IMG/VR virus record: IMGVR_UViG_3300024062_000033
Location: 1-33,484 of that record
Direction: 5' to 3' (one strand)
Length of the DNA stretch: 33,484 nt
DNA from: a virus
A model generated the notes under the pieces. The model was not told where the DNA came from and searched no databases. It saw only the letters and a program-made list of their open reading frames with translations. Made by a program: the position numbers and the translations under genes. Shown piece after piece: positions 21,084-30,555 of this stretch (position 1 is the stretch's first letter; every line of letters starts with the position of its first letter).

Positions 21084-21653
21084 ATGCCAAAAGGAAGAAA
21101 AGACATAGTTAATGATGCTGTAAAATTCAGCAAAAACAATCAGCCTAGTTCCAAAGCAAAAAGCAATGGCCATAAAATAGCAACTGCTAGAAGAAACAAT
21201 CTTAAAAAGTTATTAAAGGATTTAGTATTAACTAATAAGAAAAAAATAACTTACAAAGAAAAAGCACTACTTTACCAAATGTATGAAATTGTTTTGTCTG
21301 ATTTTGCATTTCCCAAAAGCATAGATGTTGGTGTTAAGCATTTATATTTCATGCAAAGCAATTTTGGAATTAAAATAGGTGTTTCAAAGAATTGTGAAAA
21401 TAGATTGATGCAAATTCATAAGTATGCGCCAAAAACCAAAATACTTAAAGTAATACCTTATGCAAGTAACTTTGAAAACGAAACTCACAAAAAGTTTAAA
21501 AGGCAAAACATAAAAGGCAATACTACTTATGGCATAGAATGGTTTTTTATTAATGATGATTTATTGGAGTTTATAGACCAGGTGAATAGTGTACAAGATT
21601 TATGTGCTATATTTAACAAATCAATATCTAAACAATTATTGTTAAATTTGTAA
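21084..21653 (+). CDS. GIY-YIG/T5orf172-like nuclease fused to a small-terminase-like N-terminus
   Basis: 189 residues. Residues 1-46 resemble the start of the neighbouring small terminase: FSKNNQPSSKAKSNGHK here, FSKENQPSPKAKSEGHK there. Residues ~86-165 match the T5orf172 (GIY-YIG-type) pattern: HLYFMQSNFGIKIGVSKNCE, NRL, then ENETHKKF and EWFFINDDLLEF. It might be a nicking or homing-type nuclease brought to packaging DNA by its terminase-like DNA-binding start. The fusion is odd; the family call is moderate. Confidence 0.65.
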   Translation: MPKGRKDIVNDAVKFSKNNQPSSKAKSNGHKIATARRNNLKKLLKDLVLTNKKKITYKEKALLYQMYEIVLSDFAFPKSIDVGVKHLYFMQSNFGIKIGVSKNCENRLMQIHKYAPKTKILKVIPYASNFENETHKKFKRQNIKGNTTYGIEWFFINDDLLEFIDQVNSVQDLCAIFNKSISKQLLLNL

Positions 21654-21677
21654 TTGAACTACGAAAAAACTAGGAAT

Positions 21678-22040
21678 ATGCCAGGTGGTAAAGGTAATAT
21701 AAAAGGAACAGAAGGTAATACTTTTTCAAAAGAAAATCAGCCATCACCAAAGGCAAAAAGTGAAGGCCATAAGCGAAAGAAAGCATTGAAGGATTTAGCC
21801 GATGCATTGATTAGTGGTGATAGATTAGAGAAGTGCAAATTGATTGCAAACAAAGTAGGCATTGATTTAAAGGATGGCGAATATACTTTGGACATCGCAA
21901 TGACATTAAGACAAATTGAAAAAGCATTTGATGAAGGTGACACAAGAGCATACCAGGCTGCGATGGATAGATTACTAGGTAAACCACCACAGCAGATTAA
22001 TCAAGTCACTAACATGATTAACTTAAAAACAATTGACTAG
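21678..22040 (+). CDS. terS: terminase small subunit
   Basis: 120 residues from ATG 21678; a TTG start at 21654 overlaps the previous stop and is less likely. A basic N-terminus with a QPSPKAK motif leads to a helical domain (KKALKDLADALISGDRLEK) and the 'AYQAAMDRLLGKPPQ' ending that I associate with small terminases of Gram-negative and Bacteroidota phages. It would bind the packaging site and regulate the large subunit. Its stop overlaps the GTG of the large subunit by 1 nt. Confidence 0.75.
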   Translation: MPGGKGNIKGTEGNTFSKENQPSPKAKSEGHKRKKALKDLADALISGDRLEKCKLIANKVGIDLKDGEYTLDIAMTLRQIEKAFDEGDTRAYQAAMDRLLGKPPQQINQVTNMINLKTID

Positions 22041-23371
22041 TGGATGTTACCTGGTCAAAGAGCATTACACTAAAGCCATACCAATCACTTTATGATTCGG
22101 ATGCAACAATAAATTTAATATTTGGTGGCCGAGATAGTGGCAAAACTTACGCACTACCACAGATACTTACTCATAAGGCATTGCAATATCCGAAGGCAAG
22201 GATAATGCTAATAAGAAAGAATCTAAATGTGGTAAAAACATCAATGTATGATTCCTTCACCAATTTCTTTGAAAGTAGTGGATTGAATCCGTTACAGCAT
22301 CATACCAAAACACCATTAGAGATTAAACTGATAAATGGTTCAGACTTTCTTGGCAGAGGATGTGATGATCCGTTCAAGATTAAGTCCACAACTAATCCGA
22401 GTGATGCATGGATAGAAGAAGCCACAGATATTAGTGAAGATGATTTTGATGTCATACTAACTACTTTAAGAAGCCAAGTTGCGCCAGTTCAAATATGGCT
22501 GACATTCAATCCAGAAGTAGATAAGAATGGCAAGTCCTGGATTAAGGAAAGATTCTTCAAGGATTTTACAGATACTGATTTTGAGCAAAAGGTGTACAAC
22601 AAGGAATATGATTTTGATATAGATGTAAGTGGATCATATGAAAAGATAAAGGTGAAGTGCATACATACTACCTGCGACATTAATCCATACTGCGAGAAAT
22701 CACGAATTGCGATTTACGATAGTTACCGAGAAATAGATGTAAATAAGTACAATGTTTGGAGATTAGGCAAGTGGGGAAGAAAAGAAATCAAATCACCATT
22801 TGCTTGGGCATTTAATACCGATATGATTCAAGAATGGGAACTTGACTATTCGATGGATGTAGACATATCATTTGACTTTAATAATGCGCCATGTACAGCG
22901 ACATTATCACAACAAGATCATAATAGAACATTCAAACGATTTTGGCGAGAAATAAGGCTAGGCACAACTGACAATCACGCTAATGTGTATGATGTGTGCG
23001 AAAGGATAAAAAGATTACTTCCAGATGGTGCATTTATTCGTGTTACTGGAGATAGTAGTGGAAGAAATGATAGTGCAATGGTTCGTGGCAATGCAGATGC
23101 GTTTGAAATTATTAGGCGAGAATTAAATGTGTCAAGCCATCGGATATGGACTCCAAAGAAACAGCCAAGTCATCTGGACAGCTACAATGAGTTTAATGAT
23201 GCATTGCAATTGCGTGATGTGACATTTGATCCGAGCATGAAGTATTTGATTGAAGATTTGCAACAAGTGGAATACCGAAACAAGAACATATTGAAGAAGG
23301 AAGCAGAAGCCAAAGGTATGGGCCATTTGCTGGATTGCGCTAGGTACGATGTTAATAGCTTCTTTTATTAA
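22040..23371 (+). CDS. terL: terminase large subunit
   Basis: A 443-residue packaging motor and nuclease, GTG start overlapping terS. Walker A GGRDSGKT (29-36), Walker B DAWIEEA (122-128), a coupling-type LTFNPE motif (~155-160), then the RNase-H-like nuclease domain with SFDFNN (~280), VTGDSSGRND (~340) and a final acidic cluster (CARYDVN). It would cut concatemers and pump DNA into the prohead. Length is normal for terminases of the PBSX/Terminase_3 type. Confidence 0.95.
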   Translation: MDVTWSKSITLKPYQSLYDSDATINLIFGGRDSGKTYALPQILTHKALQYPKARIMLIRKNLNVVKTSMYDSFTNFFESSGLNPLQHHTKTPLEIKLINGSDFLGRGCDDPFKIKSTTNPSDAWIEEATDISEDDFDVILTTLRSQVAPVQIWLTFNPEVDKNGKSWIKERFFKDFTDTDFEQKVYNKEYDFDIDVSGSYEKIKVKCIHTTCDINPYCEKSRIAIYDSYREIDVNKYNVWRLGKWGRKEIKSPFAWAFNTDMIQEWELDYSMDVDISFDFNNAPCTATLSQQDHNRTFKRFWREIRLGTTDNHANVYDVCERIKRLLPDGAFIRVTGDSSGRNDSAMVRGNADAFEIIRRELNVSSHRIWTPKKQPSHLDSYNEFNDALQLRDVTFDPSMKYLIEDLQQVEYRNKNILKKEAEAKGMGHLLDCARYDVNSFFY

Positions 23372-23410
23372 TGTAAATAATTATGTATACATTTGTTCAA
23401 ACATATTATC

Positions 23411-23659
23411 ATGGCAGAGATATATGATGAGTTAAGAATGAAGAACAGACCATTGACTAACAATGGCAAAGAAAATAGTGACATTTGCATTGATGTTGAT
23501 GGAAGCAAAGCAATTGAATTGACCAATGGAGATTTGAACTTGTATGTAAGCAACTTGGATGAAGTATGCATAATGCAGCGTGGTGGATGTGGTGTATATC
23601 AAGTGAAGATTAGTAATCTTTATGAGTTTGAATTATTAAGAAGAATATTAAACGTATGA
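23411..23659 (+). CDS. hypothetical tail-operon protein
   Basis: 82 residues from ATG 23411 (MAEIYDELRM). The in-frame TTG 18 nt upstream is less likely. Beta-rich and Cys-containing (DEVCIMQRGGCGVYQVKI). It overlaps the next start by 4 nt. No family recognised; the position between terL and the tail chaperone suggests a packaging or tail accessory role. Confidence 0.5.
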   Translation: MAEIYDELRMKNRPLTNNGKENSDICIDVDGSKAIELTNGDLNLYVSNLDEVCIMQRGGCGVYQVKISNLYEFELLRRILNV

Positions 23660-24273
23660 TTAAGAGATTAAAAAGTTTATTTGCTAAAAAGACTAATGTT
23701 GAGCAAACCGATGGCACAAACACATGGGAAATGCAACATATCTACACCGATACTTTGGGCAATAAATGGTACCAGCCGATTGACATTGAGATGTTGCCAA
23801 GCAAAAGATATGCAGCACTAGAAGTAAAGAAGTCTTACCTGGAGATTGGAGTGGATGAGTTTACCTTCAAAGCAGCGTTTAAGATTGCCAAAGAATTGAT
23901 GAAGCAAGGTGACACAGATAATGTTACTAAACTATTGGATGCGCTAGAAGATAGGCTATCTTTTGATTTTAATTCTCGCAATATCCTAGACATGGCAGTT
24001 ACTTTATTCACGATTAACGATGAAAAGATATACCAGTTCAATGAGTATTACGATGAGTTGAAGAAGGAAGCATTGATGAAGGATGCCGATGCCAAAAGTT
24101 TTTTTTTGACAATTTCATTCGAGTTAGCAACAAAATTGACAGCAAAATACGACCAATACTCGAACAGCACCATAGGCGATTTACTCTTAAAGGAAAAGCA
24201 ACTAAACAGCTATTTTGGGAATATAATGCACAAACTAAAGTTGATGAGTACAATGGGATCAACTACAAATTAG
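23656..24273 (+). CDS. putative tail assembly chaperone (gpG-like, 0-frame)
   Basis: 205 residues, two genes before the tape measure, where lambda-like phages encode gpG. Helical, with KKSYLEIGVDEFTFKAAFKI and LFTINDEKIYQFNEYYDELK in the middle. It carries a run of nine T (24099-24107; TTT-TTT decoded at 24100-24105), an ideal T-TTT-TTT slippery heptamer. A -1 slip there enters a frame open to 24371. Chaperones of this type hold the tape measure before tube assembly. Assigned by position, size and slippery site. Confidence 0.55.
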   Translation: MIKRLKSLFAKKTNVEQTDGTNTWEMQHIYTDTLGNKWYQPIDIEMLPSKRYAALEVKKSYLEIGVDEFTFKAAFKIAKELMKQGDTDNVTKLLDALEDRLSFDFNSRNILDMAVTLFTINDEKIYQFNEYYDELKKEALMKDADAKSFFLTISFELATKLTAKYDQYSNSTIGDLLLKEKQLNSYFGNIMHKLKLMSTMGSTTN

Positions 24274-24371
24274 CACAAGGTGATCCAATTAAGATAAGAT
24301 ACTTTGAAAATATGGGAGTGGTGGATTACTATACTACGATTAACACAATAATAATGAATAATGAAAAATAG
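24105..24371 (+). CDS. -1-frame extension of the tail chaperone (gpGT-like)
   Basis: In the -1 frame, from TTT 24105 to TAG 24369-24371, 88 codons are open, giving a 238-residue fusion with the 150 upstream residues. The later part looks like real coding sequence: WEYNAQTKVDEYNGINYKLA, QGDPIKIRYFENMGVVDYYT. The first ~30 codons after the slip look less natural in this frame than in frame 0, so the exact slip site is uncertain. A sequencing indel in the T run is the main alternative. Confidence 0.5.
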   Translation, partial: FDNFIRVSNKIDSKIRPILEQHHRRFTLKGKATKQLFWEYNAQTKVDEYNGINYKLAQGDPIKIRYFENMGVVDYYTTINTIIMNNEK

Positions 24372-24540
24372 TGATTTTTTACAAGAAGCAGTAAATATGT
24401 TTGCACAACTGGACCAAGAAAAAAGCCAAGCAAAGTTTTATTTAAATGGCAATGAGATAGTATTGGACAAGTTGAGCAGTCCGAAGAACAGCCACAACAT
24501 TAGATACGATTTTAAGATAAAAAAAAGAATAATAGTATAA
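24361..24540 (+). CDS. hypothetical small protein before the tape measure
   Basis: A 59-codon frame, ATG 24361 to TAA 24538-24540, overlapping the end of the chaperone extension. It reads SDFLQEAVNMFAQLDQEKSQ then beta-type KFYLNGNEIVLDKL and a basic end (KIKKRIIV). It fits the operon exactly; no family recognised. Confidence 0.5.
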   Translation: MKNSDFLQEAVNMFAQLDQEKSQAKFYLNGNEIVLDKLSSPKNSHNIRYDFKIKKRIIV

Positions 24541-24575
24541 GGATTTATGCCTAAATTACTAGGTGTTTTTTTTAT

Positions 24576-24583
24576 TATCTTTG
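24576..24583 (+). promoter_or_regulatory. TATCTTTG -7 box before the tape measure
   Basis: An exact TAnnTTTG match in the 68-nt gap (24541-24608), preceded by CCTA-aattac-TAGG and eight T, a short hairpin that could be a weak terminator. No -33 TTG at 19 nt. It would start a transcript at ~24590, directly before the tape measure ATG. Confidence 0.5.
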
Positions 24584-24608
24584 TAACATCACCAAGTAAA
24601 TCTATTGT

Positions 24609-27044
24609 ATGGCCGATATTATCCAGGATGTTATATTAAGAGTAAGTTCAGATGCCGAAGATTTACGCAAAGGTGTTGGGCAAGTTGATGACAAGGTAAA
24701 GGAAACAAAAAAGAATACTGGTGGCTTACAAAATTCATTCAAGAAGTTATTACCAGCTTTAGGTGTTGCAGCAATTATTGCTGGATTTAAAAAGATAGCA
24801 ACTGCAAGTTTACAAGCAGCCGATGTCCAGGCTAAAGCAAATCAAAAATTATTAGTTGCTGCTAATGGCAGAGTTGATGTTCAACAAAAGCTAATTAAAC
24901 AAGCACAAGATTTACAAAAGGTAACTACTTTTGGAGATGAACAAACAATTGAAGCACAAGCAAGATTGCTACCTTTATTAAATGGAAATGCCGATGCAGT
25001 TGAGCAATTGATACCATTAATTCAAGATTTAAGCGTATTTACTGGTATGGATTTGGCAAGTGCTGCCGATTTAGTTGGTAAGTCAGTTGGATCAAGCACA
25101 AACGCATTGTCAAGATATGGAATTCAAATTGAAGGTGCTGTTGGAAGTTCAGAAAGATTAGAAAGTGCTATTGCATCATTGAATTCAAGAGCTGGTGGAC
25201 AAGCCGCAGCAGCAGCACAAGTTGGTTTGGGTGCATGGACACAATTTAAGAATTTAGTTGGTGATTTGAGTGAAGAATTTGGATTCTTTTTAATAAAAGG
25301 TTTAAATCCAATAATAGAAGGAATGAAAAGCCTTGCATCTTCAGCCATAGATTATGTACAAACACCATTAAGTGAAACACTAGAAAAGGAAAGATTAGAA
25401 ATTAATTTGCTTGTAAAATCAATTGTGAATAGTAATGATGAGCAAGGAATTAGAAGTAAATTGATAAGTGATTTAAACGAAAAATATCCTAAATTATTAA
25501 AAAATATAAATACTGAAACAATTACAAATGATCAATTGCTAGAAGTCTTAAAAGAAGTAAATAAGGAATACGATTTAAGAATTAAAAAAGCAGCATTAGA
25601 AGAAATTATCGCTGAAAATGTAGAAGAATCTGCAAATCTATTTATTGATTTAAGAGATGCACAAAAAGAAGCCACAGCGCAACTAGAAGTTTTTGCAAAT
25701 AACACAGATAAATCTGTACAAGCATTAGTTGCAAATGAAAATGGACTTTTAAGTTTACAAGATCAGTATGAAGCCTTAAATGTTATTTTGAAGGAAACTG
25801 GGCAATTAGATGGTTCATATAAAGAAGGAACATCTGCAACAAAAGAAGCACTAGAAAGATTAAGTTCTACTATTGAAAAAATATCAAAATTAGAAAGTGA
25901 GTATAATGATTTGAGAAAAGATGGTGTTGATTTAGATGAAGAATACCAAAACTTTATAGCATCAAGTGGAGTTGCTGGTGAAGAAGCAGCCGAACAATTT
26001 ACCAATAATTTTACATCTGGAGTTGAAAAAGAAAAAGATAAACTGCAAGAATTAGATTTATTTGATAAATCGGTATTTCAAGTTCCAGTTGAAGATACTG
26101 AATTTAGATTGGACAATTTGATAAAATCGACTGAAGATGCAATGGCAAAAGTAGAAGCAATACCATTGCCAAAGTTGTTAGAAGATAGATTTATTGCAGA
26201 GAAGTTTGAGATAATAGGACAAAACATGATTGAAGCATTTAGCATGGCAAATGAAGCTATAAATGCTTTACCTATTGGAGAAAAGGCACAAAAAGAAATT
26301 GAAAGGCTAGATGAGTTAATTGAAAAGCAAAAAGAAGCAGTTGATAAGGCCAAGACATATGCTGAAGAAGGCAATTCTGAACAACTAGCATTGGAAGAAA
26401 CCAGATTGTCTAACTTGGAAAACTTGCAAAAGCAAGAACAACAACAAAAAGAACAAGCCTTAAAGCGATCATTAGCTATTCAAAAATCAATGGCATTAGC
26501 TGAAATTGCCATAAATCTTGCAACTACTTTGTCAAACATTGATAAAACATCTGCTGCACTTGGGCCATTGGGTATTCCATTAAAGACTACACAAACTTTA
26601 CAAGCAATTGCACAAGCAGCCATTAATACTGCTGCTGTGTTATCTGCTAATGCATCATTCTATGAAGGTACAGAAGATACTGGTAGAGGTGGTAAATTGG
26701 ATTCTAAAGGTGGATTCGCAGCGATTCTGCATCCAAACGAAAGAGTAATGAATGCGCAACAAAACAAGCGCATAAAACAAGCATTAGGCAATGTAAGTAA
26801 TGATGATTTAGTTGCTATGATTGAGAATAGTAAATCTTTATCTGTTAATCCAGGTGGTTTATTGGTTGATTCTAGCGCAATAAATGAAAAGATGAATACC
26901 AAGATGGATGAAATGATTTCGTTGAATAGAGAGATGCTAAAGGCTATGAAACGCAATGGTGTTAATGTTAGTATTGATCGTAATGGTTTAAGCGTGATGA
27001 TGCATCAAATGGTGCAAAGACAAAACATCTTAAATAGTATATGA
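24609..27044 (+). CDS. tail tape measure protein
   Basis: 811 residues, the largest gene in the window. The N-terminus is polar and helical, followed by a hydrophobic Gly/Ala stretch (LPALGVAAIIAGFKKIATAS, ~50-69), extended coiled coils (EKQKEAVDKAKTYAEEGNSE), a second hydrophobic region and a Gly-rich C-terminus with ASFYEGTEDTGRGG, LDSKGGFAAILHPNERVM. I associate the last motif with tape measures of Bacteroidota phages. It sets tail length, predicting roughly 110-130 nm at ~0.15 nm per residue. It overlaps the next gene by 4 nt. Confidence 0.9.
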   Translation: MADIIQDVILRVSSDAEDLRKGVGQVDDKVKETKKNTGGLQNSFKKLLPALGVAAIIAGFKKIATASLQAADVQAKANQKLLVAANGRVDVQQKLIKQAQDLQKVTTFGDEQTIEAQARLLPLLNGNADAVEQLIPLIQDLSVFTGMDLASAADLVGKSVGSSTNALSRYGIQIEGAVGSSERLESAIASLNSRAGGQAAAAAQVGLGAWTQFKNLVGDLSEEFGFFLIKGLNPIIEGMKSLASSAIDYVQTPLSETLEKERLEINLLVKSIVNSNDEQGIRSKLISDLNEKYPKLLKNINTETITNDQLLEVLKEVNKEYDLRIKKAALEEIIAENVEESANLFIDLRDAQKEATAQLEVFANNTDKSVQALVANENGLLSLQDQYEALNVILKETGQLDGSYKEGTSATKEALERLSSTIEKISKLESEYNDLRKDGVDLDEEYQNFIASSGVAGEEAAEQFTNNFTSGVEKEKDKLQELDLFDKSVFQVPVEDTEFRLDNLIKSTEDAMAKVEAIPLPKLLEDRFIAEKFEIIGQNMIEAFSMANEAINALPIGEKAQKEIERLDELIEKQKEAVDKAKTYAEEGNSEQLALEETRLSNLENLQKQEQQQKEQALKRSLAIQKSMALAEIAINLATTLSNIDKTSAALGPLGIPLKTTQTLQAIAQAAINTAAVLSANASFYEGTEDTGRGGKLDSKGGFAAILHPNERVMNAQQNKRIKQALGNVSNDDLVAMIENSKSLSVNPGGLLVDSSAINEKMNTKMDEMISLNREMLKAMKRNGVNVSIDRNGLSVMMHQMVQRQNILNSI

Positions 27045-28765
27045 TAAGAATTTACTTAAATAGTGTTGCTGATAGTGACACACCAATAAATGCACCATCA
27101 TTGTGGCTAGAAGCAACATCTAATTGTCAAGGCATTGAAGATTTAGAATTGACATACAATAGAAAAGATGATGTTGCACAGCGAGGTATTTCCAATTCAT
27201 TGGAGTTTTATGATTCATCATACGATTTGCTTTATGATAAATTAGTAGTAAATAAAGCAGAGCATATTTGGGTAAAGATTGAAATTGATGGATGGCCATA
27301 TGTATTTCCATATTTGCAAATAAGATGGAATGCAATTGAATGGTGTACGGATAGATGTTCAATGACTGCGAATCTTACCACATGGAATAGTGATATAAAT
27401 TCATACAAAGTATTGAAAAGCACATTGATCTGGGATGAAGATTTCTTGAACAATTTAGTTTATGAGAATCCATTTACTGGAGTAAGTGAACCAGCGCATC
27501 CATTAATGAGGGTTTTATGGCAGAAAGGTGGTGTGACAAACAATAAGAAATGGTCATATGGAATGATTGGTGTTTACATTCGCCATTACTTTTATAACTT
27601 ATGCCACAAAGCTGGATTTACTCCAAGTTCTTCAATATTCGATTATACTGGTTTAAATGGATGGACTGGTGATAATTATGATGATGAATACTACGATATA
27701 CCATATCAAAGTGGTACACCATCGCCAAAAGCACCTAGAAATCCATATCACAATGCTGCTGTGTTTTTAAACTTGGCATCTAGTGATGAACCAGCACAAT
27801 ACGATTACTTGCAAATTGGCCAAGCAGATAGGCCATCACCAACAGAATTGAACAATGCATTAAATTATAATGGCATTGATTTCTTAAATAAGTTTGGTGA
27901 AGTATTTAATGCTAAATTTAGAATCAAGAATGGCGCATTAGAATTTGAAAGAAAAGATTACTTTTTTCAAAGCCAAAATGTTTGGGTAGACTTAACACAT
28001 GAAACACAATGTCTTAAATTAAAGCCACAAGACAACTGGGCATATTTAAGATTGGAATATGGTACTGAAAATAGTATGTGGAGTAAAGGCAATGCATTTC
28101 TAGAAAGAGGATCTTTAAATTATACTCCACAACAAGTTGCACAGATTTATCCACCATTTCCAATATTTGCAGAAAAGTATTATGATGAAATTGTTGAATG
28201 GAATAGTCCAGTAAGCACAAAGCAAGAAGGTGAATTGTACCGAGTTTTGCAGTTTAGTAAGTTAAGAACTAAAACTAATGGTGTGGCAAGAGATAACAAT
28301 ACAAACAAATTTGGTTTGCACGTTTGGAGTTTAGAATCAGACCAGCCATTTTTAGCTTGTATTAGTGAAGCATCGCCAATGAACAATAAGAATATTTATC
28401 AAAGCTATGATTATGTAGATAGTTCTGGTGTTTGGAATGAATACTACAATAGACCATTTTTTACAAAGAAACAAAGCAAAGCAACATTAAGTAATGGCAA
28501 TGATTATGAATTAAATTGGAAAGGCACATTGTATGATAATTTCCATTTCATAGATGATCCTAGAAGAAGGCCAAACAATAGAGGATATGAAGCAAAAGAG
28601 CCTTACAAAAGCTATGAATATAGTATTACTACAGATTTCACTTGTGATATGCTTGATGATTTTGATATTGATAGTGTAATTTTGACAAAGGAAGGAACTG
28701 CAAGTATGGAAGAAGTGGTGTTTAAGTTTAAGAATTTAGAAGTAGAAATTAAAGGATTCGTATGA
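27041..28765 (+). CDS. putative distal tail/baseplate protein
   Basis: 574 residues, start in overlap with the tape measure stop. Large, beta-rich, with many Trp and Tyr (WVKIEIDGWPYVFPYLQIRW, NGWTGDNYDDEYYDIPYQSG). Directly after the tape measure is the normal position for the distal tail protein or tail hub. I recognise the general style of Bacteroidota phage baseplate proteins but no named domain. A glycan-binding function is possible given the aromatic content. Confidence 0.55.
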   Translation: MIRIYLNSVADSDTPINAPSLWLEATSNCQGIEDLELTYNRKDDVAQRGISNSLEFYDSSYDLLYDKLVVNKAEHIWVKIEIDGWPYVFPYLQIRWNAIEWCTDRCSMTANLTTWNSDINSYKVLKSTLIWDEDFLNNLVYENPFTGVSEPAHPLMRVLWQKGGVTNNKKWSYGMIGVYIRHYFYNLCHKAGFTPSSSIFDYTGLNGWTGDNYDDEYYDIPYQSGTPSPKAPRNPYHNAAVFLNLASSDEPAQYDYLQIGQADRPSPTELNNALNYNGIDFLNKFGEVFNAKFRIKNGALEFERKDYFFQSQNVWVDLTHETQCLKLKPQDNWAYLRLEYGTENSMWSKGNAFLERGSLNYTPQQVAQIYPPFPIFAEKYYDEIVEWNSPVSTKQEGELYRVLQFSKLRTKTNGVARDNNTNKFGLHVWSLESDQPFLACISEASPMNNKNIYQSYDYVDSSGVWNEYYNRPFFTKKQSKATLSNGNDYELNWKGTLYDNFHFIDDPRRRPNNRGYEAKEPYKSYEYSITTDFTCDMLDDFDIDSVILTKEGTASMEEVVFKFKNLEVEIKGFV

Positions 28766-30555
28766 CAATTACAGATATAAAAGTATATGATAATAGTGGC
28801 TTATTGTGGAGTTTAGGTGATACACCATTTGTATCATTTGGTTCATTTGGGCAGTATTTAAAGGTGGTTACAAGAGTAAGTACAAGTGCAGCTGTGACTG
28901 GTAATCTAACTTTTGATGCAGCGATGTTTAGTCCAACAATATACAATGCCAATCCAAGCAATATACATCCAGTTTATGGAAGTGCAGCCAGAGGGTTTAT
29001 TCTTGATGTTTCATCATTGGCAGTAAGCACACCAACATCAATGCTTTACTATGGCAATGATAGAAGCCATAATATCGGCACAGCGACATTGGAGATATTG
29101 AATGTAGGCAAAACTGATTTCAGCGTTACTCATGAGTTTAATTTGTTGAAGGATGTGAACGATTGGATGCATTCAACAGATGCAACTACATTGGATAATT
29201 CAGATGCATTTACAAGCTATGGAGATGCGACAACTATTTACGATGTCATTAAGTATTACAATGTTTATTTGTGGAATGCCAATGGCGAATTTGATGCCAA
29301 TGGTGCTGCACTAGCATTTAGCAAGAATGATGAATACAATAATGGTCCAGGCATAGTAAGTGACATTGAGTTTGAATACTACGATGGTGTGACTTTAAAA
29401 GATAGTTTGTTGAGCAATGTTGATACTACTATAAGAGTGAAGTTTGATGATTTTGACAGCCTTGCTTATAGAGTAGATTTGATATTGGGTTCACAAGACA
29501 TCCAAGCAGAATTAAATGCATCAAGAGATGAGCAATTAAACTTACTTACTTATACTACAACTACAATCACCACAATAAGTGGTACTGATAAATATGCTGA
29601 ATTCTTGATTGATAAAGATGATCTTGAATATAAGAACTATCAGATAGTTGCAGTTGTAAAGAATGCAGCTAACAAAAGCACAAGCAAAGGTGTTGCAAGT
29701 TTGGTTAAATTTAGCTTTACCGAATGTGTGCCATCAATAGAAGTAAATTGGAAGTCATATTTAAACACAAGAGCAACAAGTAAGATTGATTGCGCTGGAT
29801 ATGAACGTATGGCATTGGAATTAAAAATATGGCATGATCAAAACACATCATCTTTGCCATCGCCAGGTTATGAAACTTGTTTGAGTAGTCAAGGAATAGC
29901 AAATGCAACATTGATGACAAGTTTGCAAACCATTACTATTCCGTTATTTGGTGAAACGCATATTTTCACAAACGATGGTGGAACATTAAGTAGTAACTAC
30001 ACACAAGATGAGATTGAAACTGGAACTGATAGTGGACATGATTACACAATCATTCGTATGTTTTTTAGAGTTGAAGAAAACTATGTAGGCCAATTGACTA
30101 CATTAGATGCATCATTTTATTCGGTGTTTAATCAGTTGTTAATCGTAAACAATGCTGTGGTGTCAGTTCCGATGGTAGGCCATACAATCAATCAGCCATT
30201 AGAGATAAGATGTGCGATTTATGAAAATGATAATCCATCTGCTGACATAACTGCACTAGATGTGTACGATAGCGATGGAAGAAAGTATGGTGCTATTTGT
30301 GAAGATAGTGAATACATTGAGTGCATTGCTGAAAGTTTAGTTGCGTATGATGTCCAGGCACTATTGGTTAAGCCTAACAATATAAGTGAAGAAGAACTAT
30401 TTGCATCCGTACAAAGTGAATCGTATTTTGCTACATTGACTAGTCCATACATTTATGATTTGGAAGGAGATTTCACAACTGGTGGAGATTGCAAGTTTAA
30501 AGTTCAAAATATTAATTTAGATTACAATAAAATAATGGTAGTATGTTGCAAGTAG
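28762..30555 (+). CDS. putative tail/baseplate structural protein
   Basis: 597 residues, ATGA overlap with the upstream gene and a 13-nt overlap with the next. Low-complexity beta-type composition, rich in Asn, Asp, Thr and Ser (VSTSAAVTGNLTFDAAMFSP; FEYYDGVTLKDSLLSNVDTT), with Ig-like segments. A host-contact or tail-tip role is likely. No lyase or hydrolase motif was seen. Confidence 0.55.
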   Translation: MTITDIKVYDNSGLLWSLGDTPFVSFGSFGQYLKVVTRVSTSAAVTGNLTFDAAMFSPTIYNANPSNIHPVYGSAARGFILDVSSLAVSTPTSMLYYGNDRSHNIGTATLEILNVGKTDFSVTHEFNLLKDVNDWMHSTDATTLDNSDAFTSYGDATTIYDVIKYYNVYLWNANGEFDANGAALAFSKNDEYNNGPGIVSDIEFEYYDGVTLKDSLLSNVDTTIRVKFDDFDSLAYRVDLILGSQDIQAELNASRDEQLNLLTYTTTTITTISGTDKYAEFLIDKDDLEYKNYQIVAVVKNAANKSTSKGVASLVKFSFTECVPSIEVNWKSYLNTRATSKIDCAGYERMALELKIWHDQNTSSLPSPGYETCLSSQGIANATLMTSLQTITIPLFGETHIFTNDGGTLSSNYTQDEIETGTDSGHDYTIIRMFFRVEENYVGQLTTLDASFYSVFNQLLIVNNAVVSVPMVGHTINQPLEIRCAIYENDNPSADITALDVYDSDGRKYGAICEDSEYIECIAESLVAYDVQALLVKPNNISEEELFASVQSESYFATLTSPYIYDLEGDFTTGGDCKFKVQNINLDYNKIMVVCCK

